A stretch of DNA of 64,000 bases from JAAETI01 sp964195945 (lineage in GTDB: Bacteria; Actinomycetota; Acidimicrobiia; Spongiisociales; UBA5794), in contig CAXMRC010000135.1 in assembly GCA_964195945.1 (NCBI GenBank), positions 62,001 through 126,000 on the forward strand. Reading direction: 5' to 3'. The notes beneath the pieces are model-generated. The model searched no databases. It had not been told where the DNA came from and saw only the letters and a program-made list of their open reading frames with translations. How positions within the stretch are numbered: the first letter of the stretch is position 1; each line of letters begins with the position of its first letter. The position numbers and the translations under genes are program-made. This document shows positions 57,571 through 64,000 of the stretch, piece after piece.

Positions 57571-59976
57571 GTGGCAGAGACCACAGTACGCGGTCGCATT
57601 GGCGACAAAGAGCTCGTCCTTTCGACGGGCAAACTTGCTCTCCTCGCAGATGGCGCCGTAGTTGCCAGTATTGGTGACACGGATGTCCTAGTTACGGCTA
57701 CTTCCAGCCGCAAAGCACGCGAGGGGCAAAACTTCTTCCCACTTACCGTGGATGTTGAAGAGAGGATGTACGCCGTTGGGCGTATCCCCGGTTCGTTCTT
57801 CCGTCGAGAAGGACGCGCCACAGAGAAGGCAACGTTGACGGCTCGTTTGATCGACCGTCCGCTTCGTCCTTCATTCCCGAATGGCTTTATGTATGAGACC
57901 CACGTCGTGGCGACGATTTTGTCGGCCGACCTGGTCAACGACTATGACGTGGCGGCCCTCAATGCTGCTTCGGCTGCTTTGACGGTTAGCCCGATTCCGT
58001 TCCTCGGACCACTCGGTGCGGTGAAGCTTGCTCTAAGTAATGGCGAGTGGATTCCGTTCCCGACCTACGAAGAACTCGGAGAGTCGGTTTTCGAGATCGT
58101 CGTCGCTGGTAAGCGCAACGCTGCTGGTGAAGTCGACATCGCCATGGTGGAGGCTGGTGCCACAGAGCACGGCCATCGCATGGTTGCCGGTGGCCAGCCC
58201 GCCAGCGACGAAGACAGCATCACCCGTGGTCTTGAACAGGCCAAGGAATTCATCGGTCAGATCATCGACATGCAGGTCGAACTGCGGGCTCAGGTCGGCG
58301 AGATCGCTCATGTCGATTTCCCCGTTGCCGAGGACTACAGCGAAGAGCTGTTTGCCCGAGTTGACGCGATTGCTCGCTCCAAGTTCGAGGCGCTTGGCAC
58401 CATTGTCGACAAGCACGCTCGGCAGGACGCGGAGGCAGCGACGGCCGAAGAAGCCCTTGCTGCTCTTGAAATCGCCGAAGACGATGCTGAGACCCTTGCC
58501 GCAGCCAAAAAGGCGATCAAGTCGGTCCAGAAGAACGTCATGCGCTCTCGCGTAGTCAATGACAGTGTTCGTATGGACGGACGTGGCCTTACCGAGGTCC
58601 GTCAGATCGACATCGAGGTTGGCCTTTTGGGCCAGGCGCACGGTTCTGCCCTCTTCAAGCGTGGCGAGACCCAGGTACTCAATACCTCGACGCTTGGCAT
58701 GCTCCGTATGGAGCAGATGCTCGATACCATCGACATCGAAGACTCCAAGCGGTACATGCACCACTACAACTTCCCTCCCTTCTCGACTGGCGAGACCGGC
58801 TTTATGCGTGGTCCCAAGCGTCGTGAAATCGGCCACGGTGCTCTGGCGGAGAAGGCCCTGCTTCCGGTGATCCCACCGATCGAGGACTTCCCTTACGCAT
58901 ACCGTTTGGTGTCTGAGGTTCTGATGTCCAACGGGTCTAGCTCGATGGCGTCGGTATGTGGATCATCAATGTCGCTCATGGACGCCGGTGTGCCGATTGC
59001 GGCTCCGGTGGCTGGTATCGCCATGGGGTTGATCGAGCAGGATGGCAAATATGTCACCCTGACTGACATCCTCGGCGCTGAAGATCACCTCGGTGACATG
59101 GACTTCAAAGTCGCTGGTACCCGTGACATGATCACGGCTCTACAGCTCGACACCAAGATCGAAAGCCTTCCGGCTGAGGTCCTGGTCCAGGCGATGGGGC
59201 AGGCCCGTGAGGCCCGTCACTTCATCCTCGACAAGATGGCTGAGGCTTTGGACGGTCCCCGCGACGAGCTGGCCCCCAACGCACCGAAGATTGAAGCGAT
59301 CGAGATCCCCAAGGACAAGATCGGTGAGGTCATCGGGCCAAAGGGCAAGACCATCCGTGAGCTCGAAGAAGAGACCGGTGCCACCATCGAGATCGACGAC
59401 GAGGGCATTGTCCGCGTCGGTGCGGCCGACAAGGCATCGATGGAACTGGCTCGTGAGCGGATTCTCGCCATTGGATTCCCACCGGAGGCCAATGTCGGAG
59501 AGACCTACGAGGGTGAGGTTGTGAACATCACCAAGTTTGGTGCGTTCGTCAACATTCTTCCCGGTCGTGACGGTCTGCTGCACATCTCCAAGATGGGTGG
59601 CGGCAAGCGCATCGACAGGGTCGAGGACGTTCTCGCCCTTGGCGATAAGGTCAACGTTCTGGTCCGTGAGATCGACGACCGTGGCAAGGTCAGTCTTGAC
59701 CTGGCCGATGGCGTGCAGTTGGTCGACGAGAACACGCCGACCAGTACTGGCGGCGGTGACCGCTCCGAGCGTTCAGACCGCGGCGGAGACCGTGGTCGTG
59801 ATCGTGGTGGCGATCGTGGTGGCGATCGTGGCCGCAGTGGTGGTCGTGATCGTGGTGGCGATCGTGGCCGTAGCGGTGGTCGTGATCGTGGTCGGAGCGA
59901 AAAGAGCGACGATCGTCGTGACACGCCAAACCGGACCGTGGTTTCGTTCGAGGACGAGTTCGAGAAGGGCCTCTAG
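57571..59976 (+). CDS. pnp: Polyribonucleotide nucleotidyltransferase (PNPase)
   Basis: 801-residue trimeric 3'-5' phosphorolytic exoribonuclease. Two RNase PH domains (RMYAVGRIPGSFFRREGRATEKATLTARLIDRPLRP; TLGMLRMEQMLDTIDIEDSKRYMHHYNFPPFSTGETG), SNGSSSMASVCGSSMSLMDAGVPI near the active site, KH (IGEVIGPKGKTIRELEEETGATIEI), S1 (GEVVNITKFGAFVNILPGRDGLLHIS). The C-terminus is a DRGGDRGRDRGG-type tail, likely RNA-binding. GTG 57571 follows AAGGAGA. Confidence 0.97.
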   Translation: MAETTVRGRIGDKELVLSTGKLALLADGAVVASIGDTDVLVTATSSRKAREGQNFFPLTVDVEERMYAVGRIPGSFFRREGRATEKATLTARLIDRPLRPSFPNGFMYETHVVATILSADLVNDYDVAALNAASAALTVSPIPFLGPLGAVKLALSNGEWIPFPTYEELGESVFEIVVAGKRNAAGEVDIAMVEAGATEHGHRMVAGGQPASDEDSITRGLEQAKEFIGQIIDMQVELRAQVGEIAHVDFPVAEDYSEELFARVDAIARSKFEALGTIVDKHARQDAEAATAEEALAALEIAEDDAETLAAAKKAIKSVQKNVMRSRVVNDSVRMDGRGLTEVRQIDIEVGLLGQAHGSALFKRGETQVLNTSTLGMLRMEQMLDTIDIEDSKRYMHHYNFPPFSTGETGFMRGPKRREIGHGALAEKALLPVIPPIEDFPYAYRLVSEVLMSNGSSSMASVCGSSMSLMDAGVPIAAPVAGIAMGLIEQDGKYVTLTDILGAEDHLGDMDFKVAGTRDMITALQLDTKIESLPAEVLVQAMGQAREARHFILDKMAEALDGPRDELAPNAPKIEAIEIPKDKIGEVIGPKGKTIRELEEETGATIEIDDEGIVRVGAADKASMELARERILAIGFPPEANVGETYEGEVVNITKFGAFVNILPGRDGLLHISKMGGGKRIDRVEDVLALGDKVNVLVREIDDRGKVSLDLADGVQLVDENTPTSTGGGDRSERSDRGGDRGRDRGGDRGGDRGRSGGRDRGGDRGRSGGRDRGRSEKSDDRRDTPNRTVVSFEDEFEKGL
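59783..59898 (+). repeat. RGG-type repeats in the PNPase tail
   Basis: Repeats of GATCGTGGTGGC encode DRGG/GRDRGG units. They are coding, not intergenic, and resemble RGG boxes that bind RNA. Confidence 0.75.
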
Positions 59977-60000
59977 GGGTCCAGGTAACACGTACTAACA

Positions 60001-60034
60001 AGCTGAGGCCCCCGGATTCCCGGGGGCCTCAGCT
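60001..60034. terminator. Strong bidirectional terminator-like hairpin
   Basis: AGCTGAGGCCCCCGG-ATTC-CCGGGGGCCTCAGCT: a perfect 15-bp stem with a 4-nt loop. It lies between convergent pnp and dodecin genes, with no T run, so it may stop transcription in both directions or protect 3' ends. Confidence 0.75.
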
Positions 60035-60097
60035 GCGTCTAGATGGTCTCCACCGTCCCCGGCTCCGTGCGGACCGGATCTACGGATCGGTTTGGGC

Positions 60098-60304
60098 TCA
60101 GTCCTCAAGCAGGAAGGTGAGCTTCATGTCTACTCGGAAATGTCTGATGGTGCCGTCGTCGGCGAGCTCGACTTTTTGCTCAGAAATCCAGGCCCCTCGA
60201 ATACCGTCGATGGTTCGCTGAGCTTTGCTGATGCCTTTGCGGATGGCATCTTCAAAGGACCCGGGTGAGGTAGACGTGATCTCAATCACCTTCGCAACTG
60301 ACAC
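60098..60304 (-). CDS. Dodecin (flavin-binding protein)
   Basis: A 68-residue protein, MSVAKVIEITSTSPGSFEDAIRKGISKAQRTIDGIRGAWISEQKVELADDGTIRHFRVDMKLTFLLED, shown here by its diagnostic parts: SFEDAI at the start helix, WISEQ containing the flavin-stacking Trp, and FRVDMKLTF. Dodecins form 12-mers that store flavin or CoA. GTG 60304 has AGAGGA upstream. Confidence 0.93.
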   Translation of the reverse strand: MSVAKVIEITSTSPGSFEDAIRKGISKAQRTIDGIRGAWISEQKVELADDGTIRHFRVDMKLTFLLED

Positions 60305-60390
60305 TTGATGGTCCTCTCGTAGGGAGTGTCTTGTCCTCAAAGGGTACCGCGTCCTGGTGCGCTCAACTAGTCAAGGCAGAACGATCCCGG

Positions 60391-60603
60391 CTACCAGCGC
60401 GGTGCCATTTTGGCGCCGAGGAATCCACCGAGTGCGCTGCCGACGATGAGCCAGATGAAGGGGAATCCCCCGAGCGCCAGCCCGAGCAGGGTCCCGAGAA
60501 CGGCACCAACGATGGCGCCGACCCGCATCCCATTGATCCAGTCGTAGTTGGCGTGGCCCTTGCCGTCATCATCGTTCATGACCGGTCCTTCGTCCTTATC
60601 CAT
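60391..60603 (-). CDS. Small glycine-zipper membrane protein
   Basis: 70 residues: an acidic start MDKDEGPVMNDDDGKGHANYDW, then two hydrophobic stretches with GxxxG spacing (VGAIVGAVLGTLLGLALGG and WLIVGSALGGFLGAKM). No family recognised beyond glycine-zipper type. Its ATG at 60603 is chosen because the open frame upstream overlaps the promoter of the next gene. Divergent from the DUF4349 lipoprotein. Confidence 0.6.
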   Translation of the reverse strand: MDKDEGPVMNDDDGKGHANYDWINGMRVGAIVGAVLGTLLGLALGGFPFIWLIVGSALGGFLGAKMAPRW

Positions 60604-60733
60604 CGTATCCCCGTACCAGGCATAGTTCGACGGTTCGCCGTGCTGCGGATTTCCAGGATGTCTGCCTATCGTTCGGGAACCGTCGTGCCGATGGATTACG
60701 TCCAACCCGGTACACAACAGGGGAGACCCGACA

Positions 60734-62179
60734 ATGAACTTGAGTATCAAGAAACGATGGCAGACCGTTCCGATTCTGATGCTGGTGTTGATGCTGGTGC
60801 TGGCGGCGTGCGCAGGGGGCGACGATTCGGGAACATCCGAGTTCGCCGATACAACTGCGGCCTCGGCGAGTGCCGAATTCGACGAGGTTGCCGCGGTGCT
60901 CGATGACGGTCAGTTTGCGGCAGACGCCGGCAGCGCAGCTGAAGAAGCACCTAAGATCGCCGACACTTTGGGCAGCGGCGGCTCCGATGGCGCGGTGCTC
61001 CAGACCAGTTCCCTGGGTCGTGACATCATCTTTACGGGCGACATGACCGTGGCGGTCACCGATGTTGCGTCGGCCGGCGCTGAGGCCACCAGAATCATCG
61101 GCGACCTGGGCGGCTATCTATTCGGACAGCAGACGACGGGTGCTCCGGAGCCGTTGAGCATCCTTACGTTCAAGGTGCTTCCTGGTGATTTCCAGCAGGC
61201 GTTGGCGTTGTTGGGCTCGGTTGGGGAGATCCGGACGCAGAACGTCTCCGCCGATGACGTCACTGAGCGAGTGGTAGACCTCGAGAGCAGGATCAGTACT
61301 GCCGCAGCCAGTGTCGAGCGGCTCAAGGGCTTTCTCGAAGAAGCCACCGATATCACAACCATTGCTGAGTTGGAGAGCCAGCTCTTGTTGCGAGAGACCG
61401 ACCTCGAGACGATGCGCGGTTCGTTGCGTACTCTCAAGGATCGTGTCGATTTGGCCACGATCTACCTGACTCTGACTGAAGCCCTGAGCGCCCCTGGTCT
61501 GCATTTGGAGGTCACCGGGTTTGAGGGGCATGAGGATGGGATTGCTTGTCCCGCTGATGGCCGGATCAGTGTCGAAGAAGGCGAAGACGCAACGGTGTGC
61601 TTTGAGATCACCAATATCGGCGATACCCCGCTAGCAGGCTTCACTCTTCGTGACGCGGTACTTGATGTCGAACTGGGCGATCTGATCGTTGTCTGGGGCG
61701 ATGCCAGCGGCATCCTCGAACCCGGGCAATCGCTGGTTCTCGCCTACGAGATGATTGTCGAGCGTAACCAGCGCACCCAGACCAGAGTGAGCGCAGAGCC
61801 CGTCGATCAGGACGGCAACCGCGTGGAGGGTCGTGAGGTTGTCAGCACCGTCTCGATGGGCATTGATGCGGTGGACCCCGGTGGGCTCCCCGGGTTCAAC
61901 GATGGTCTGCAGGGGAGCTGGGAAGCTCTGCTGGCTATCGGGGGATTGTTGATCCTGTTTGCCGGCGCAGTCTTGCCCTTCATCTGGGTGATCCCGATTG
62001 GGGTGCTGTTGTTGCGTTGGCTGGCACGTCGCGAATCCGAGCGAGCCGAGGTCGGAGCTGCGACGAGCGCACCTCCATGGGTCGCCGCAGAAGAGACGCC
62101 GGCCAAGGAGGCTCCGGCCAAGGAGGCCGAGGCCGACGTCACCGATAGCGTCGAGACGGATCTGGACCAAGTGGACTGA
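60734..62179 (+). CDS. DUF4349 lipoprotein
   Basis: 481 residues: signal and lipobox VLAACAG (Cys at about 26), DUF4349 core (RDIIFTGDMTVAVTDVASAGAEATRIIGDLGGYLFGQQ ... VSADDVTERVVDLESRISTAAASVERL ... LESQLLLRETDLETMRGSLRTLKDRVDLATIYLTL), a beta-sandwich with ITNIGDTPLAGFTLRD, and one transmembrane helix near residues 395-420. The coiled-coil part is typical of the family. Function unknown; surface location inferred. Confidence 0.87.
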   Translation: MNLSIKKRWQTVPILMLVLMLVLAACAGGDDSGTSEFADTTAASASAEFDEVAAVLDDGQFAADAGSAAEEAPKIADTLGSGGSDGAVLQTSSLGRDIIFTGDMTVAVTDVASAGAEATRIIGDLGGYLFGQQTTGAPEPLSILTFKVLPGDFQQALALLGSVGEIRTQNVSADDVTERVVDLESRISTAAASVERLKGFLEEATDITTIAELESQLLLRETDLETMRGSLRTLKDRVDLATIYLTLTEALSAPGLHLEVTGFEGHEDGIACPADGRISVEEGEDATVCFEITNIGDTPLAGFTLRDAVLDVELGDLIVVWGDASGILEPGQSLVLAYEMIVERNQRTQTRVSAEPVDQDGNRVEGREVVSTVSMGIDAVDPGGLPGFNDGLQGSWEALLAIGGLLILFAGAVLPFIWVIPIGVLLLRWLARRESERAEVGAATSAPPWVAAEETPAKEAPAKEAEADVTDSVETDLDQVD

Positions 62180-62187
62180 TTTATGCA

Positions 62188-62233
62188 GTCTGGCGTCCGT
62201 GAGCGCCTTATACCGTGCTCACGGACGCCAGAC
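62188..62233. terminator. Long hairpin after the DUF4349 gene
   Basis: GTCTGGCGTCCGTGAGC (62188-62204) pairs perfectly over 17 bp with GCTCACGGACGCCAGAC (62217-62233) around a 12-nt loop. It follows the stop by 8 nt and precedes the SOS promoter, insulating imuA' from read-through. Confidence 0.75.
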
Positions 62234-62255
62234 GCGAATCTTTGCGACTCTCTTG

Positions 62256-62279
62256 CCTATCGAACGTATGTTCGATAGG
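62256..62279. promoter_or_regulatory. LexA (SOS) box upstream of imuA'
   Basis: CCTATCGAAC-GTAT-GTTCGATAGG is a perfect 10+10 dyad containing TCGAAC-N4-GTTCGA, the actinobacterial LexA consensus. It overlaps the expected promoter 27 bp before the imuA' start. Confidence 0.9.
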
Positions 62280-62305
62280 GTTGGTAACCCAATTAGGCGG
62301 AGACG

Positions 62306-62956
62306 GTGGCGGACGCGATACGGCTAGAGCAATTCAAATCATTGTCGGATGATGTTGCGTCGCCCGACTTGTTGACTTTGCAGCCGGGGCGGGTCACCGG
62401 GCTTATCGGTCATCCCGGGTTTGGCTTGACTCGGCTCGGGTTGGTGATGCTGGCGTCTCGTGAGCAACTGGGCCTGGTTGCCTATCTAGATGTCAGGGGC
62501 TGGCTGAGTCCTCCTGCCGCATGGGAGAGCGGCATCTCCCCGGAACGTTTAGTGGTGGTCCGTTGTGACGACCCGGTGCGATGGGGTCGTGTCGCCGCGC
62601 ATCTGCTCGAAGGGGTTGGGGCTGTCTACGCCGAAGTCCCCGCCCATACCAAGCCTGCACAGTTGCACAAACTGGTTGCACTAGCCCGGAGTCGGAAGAC
62701 CCCGTTGATCCTTCGTCCCGTCCAAGGCGATCTGCCCGGTGGCATGGCTCATTTGCGTCTCGAAGCACGTCAGGTCCTATGGGAAGGAACCGAGCAAGGT
62801 CACGGGAGGCTGACCAACCGCAAGCTGATTATCGAGGCATCCGGCAAGGCAATGCGGGGTATGACCCGGCTTATAGAGGTGAAGGATGATGGAACGAACG
62901 CTTTGCGTTTGGTTTCCGGACTGGCCATTGCGCCGTCCGGACGTGCCACCGGCTGA
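62306..62956 (+). CDS. ImuA'-like RecA-fold mutasome protein
   Basis: 216 residues with a RecA-like layout (VTGLIGHPGFGLTRLGLVMLASREQ ... LVVVRCDDPVRWGRVAAHLLEGVGAVYAEVP), but the Walker A Lys is missing (GHPGFGLTR). Degenerate P-loops mark actinobacterial ImuA', which bridges ImuB and DnaE2 in damage-induced mutagenesis. It lies under a LexA box and overlaps imuB by 71 bp. Confidence 0.8.
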   Translation: MADAIRLEQFKSLSDDVASPDLLTLQPGRVTGLIGHPGFGLTRLGLVMLASREQLGLVAYLDVRGWLSPPAAWESGISPERLVVVRCDDPVRWGRVAAHLLEGVGAVYAEVPAHTKPAQLHKLVALARSRKTPLILRPVQGDLPGGMAHLRLEARQVLWEGTEQGHGRLTNRKLIIEASGKAMRGMTRLIEVKDDGTNALRLVSGLAIAPSGRATG

Positions 62957-64000
62957 GCCCTGTCAGGCGGTCGACGATAAGAACCTGGTAGTTGCCGTCA
63001 ATAGGTTGGCGACGGAGGCGGGTATCCAGGTGGGTATGCGGCGTCGCGAAGCCGAAGCGGCATGCCCAACCGTCACCACTATCGAGCATGACCCTGGGAT
63101 GGAAATGGCCAGGTTCGAGCGGGTTGCCGTCGCCGTGGAAACCTTGATTCCCCGTATCGAAGTGATGGCCCCCGGTTTGATCCTGGCTCCGGTGACGGGG
63201 GCGGTCCGTTACTTCGGTGGCGAGGATCCATTAGTTGACCGGGTGGCCAAAGAGATAGATGCAGTCGCCGGCCCCGGGTTTCGTCTCGGGCTTGCCGCTG
63301 GTCCATTTGCCGCAAGGAGGGCTGCCGAGTTAGCCACCGATGGTGATCCGTTCTTTGTGGTCGACGATGACGATTCTTTCCGGGCCGCTCTTGATGTTGC
63401 AGCCCTTGGCAGCGAAGACATCGCCGCGGTCTTCCGCTGGCTCGGTGTCGGAACCCTCGGCGAGCTGGCTGGTTTGCCACGGGAGGCAGTGGTCTCTCGT
63501 TTTGGGCCGGATGGTTTACGGGCGCATCAATTGGCGTGTGGTGAAGATCGGGAAACACTTGATCGAGTTATTGCCGAAGATCTGAGTATCGAGGAGAAGT
63601 TCGATCCTCCGCTGGAGAACCTGGAACAGGTGGCGTTTGCCGCCAGGTCGCTGGCGCACCAGTTGCTCGAAGCCCCTGCCTTGCAAGGTGCGATTCCGCA
63701 CCGTATCGAAGTGGAGGCGGAGGCGGCAGATGGGGCCGTTCGCAATCGGACCTGGCGCAGCGCCGACCCCTTCAACGAGCGCATGCTGGGCGAGCGGGTC
63801 CGTTGGCAGCTGCAAGCCTGGCTGGATACGGCACGGCTGCGAAGCGGCCCTGGTATCAGGGGCGGGCTGGTTCGTCTCCGCATCATGCCGGCCGATCTGT
63901 CGGATCATGGGCGCCAGCTGGTGCTTGACGAGGACGCGCTCTCTGCAGCAGAAGCACAGCGAGCTTTTGCCCAGACCCAAGCAATCGTTGGCAACGATGG
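62886..64000 (+). CDS. imuB: ImuB-like Y-family polymerase homologue (3' end outside window)
   Basis: At least 371 residues; open to the last base. MERTLCVWFPDWPLRRPDVPPAEP and QAVDDKNLVVAVNRLATEAGIQVGMRRREAEAACP match Y-family N-termini, and LAAGPFAARRAAELAT is the fingers/palm region. Motif SIDE is replaced by APVTGAVRYFGG, so the catalytic acids are missing; this is the mark of ImuB, a non-catalytic adaptor. dnaE2 is expected next. ATG 62886 has GAGGTGAAGG upstream. Confidence 0.88.
   Translation, partial: MMERTLCVWFPDWPLRRPDVPPAEPCQAVDDKNLVVAVNRLATEAGIQVGMRRREAEAACPTVTTIEHDPGMEMARFERVAVAVETLIPRIEVMAPGLILAPVTGAVRYFGGEDPLVDRVAKEIDAVAGPGFRLGLAAGPFAARRAAELATDGDPFFVVDDDDSFRAALDVAALGSEDIAAVFRWLGVGTLGELAGLPREAVVSRFGPDGLRAHQLACGEDRETLDRVIAEDLSIEEKFDPPLENLEQVAFAARSLAHQLLEAPALQGAIPHRIEVEAEAADGAVRNRTWRSADPFNERMLGERVRWQLQAWLDTARLRSGPGIRGGLVRLRIMPADLSDHGRQLVLDEDALSAAEAQRAFAQTQAIVGND

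Overview
The window is a stretch of chromosome from a high-GC Gram-positive bacterium of the phylum Actinomycetota, most likely class Acidimicrobiia. Evidence: the conserved gene order around smc/ftsY, ffh-rpsP-rimM-trmD-rplS-lepB, rpsB-tsf-pyrH-frr and nusA-infB-rbfA-truB-ribF-rpsO-pnp; separate CofG and CofH genes for coenzyme F420; a WhiG/FliA-type sigma factor; a DUF2469 gene; a mycobacterial-type LexA box; Thr/Ser/Pro-rich linkers after lipoprotein signals; and SLH repeats of the 'CNPP..YCPDD.VTRGQMAAFL' type. GTG and TTG starts are common and several genes look leaderless, with a TANNNT box 7-10 nt before the start codon.

Layout. 1-6199: end of an amidohydrolase, smc, ftsY, cdd. 6314-11898 (minus strand): salvage and flavoprotein genes upp, a methyltransferase, an alkyltransferase-like protein, deoA, punA, etfB, etfA. 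12003-13334: a decayed IS3-family element between two 28-bp direct repeats. 13525-16115: ffh-rpsP-khpA-rimM. 16112-22306: an insertion into the usual rimM-trmD order, carrying a lipoprotein, an MFS transporter, cofG-cofH and a YbjQ-like gene. 22348-26704: trmD-rplS-lepB, a DNA glycosylase, DUF2469, yraN, two small minus-strand genes and an enoyl-CoA hydratase. 26796-35610: a split, duplicated comM-dprA competence locus around a roughly 6-kb accessory island. 35662-59976: xerC, a sigma factor, then a long translation, isoprenoid, lipid and RNA-processing block ending in pnp. 60098-64000: dodecin, small membrane proteins, a DUF4349 lipoprotein and an SOS-controlled imuA'-imuB pair that runs off the end.

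Most interesting points. (1) Two copies of comM-dprA have decayed in complementary ways: copy 1 has an intact comM and a truncated dprA; copy 2 has an intact dprA preceded by an in-frame 42-codon comM remnant that keeps the ATGA coupling. (2) The island between them has intergenic repeats separating single genes, and one repeat encodes the DprA-like peptide WRFPPRNR. (3) A 51-bp double-hairpin element occurs before ftsY and before proS; all seven differences between the copies preserve the predicted folding, including one compensatory base-pair swap. (4) CofH carries an unassigned N-terminal domain of about 200 residues. (5) Strong candidate regulatory structures lie upstream of smc, pnp, rimP-nusA and imuA'.

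No rRNA, tRNA or CRISPR array was recognised by eye.
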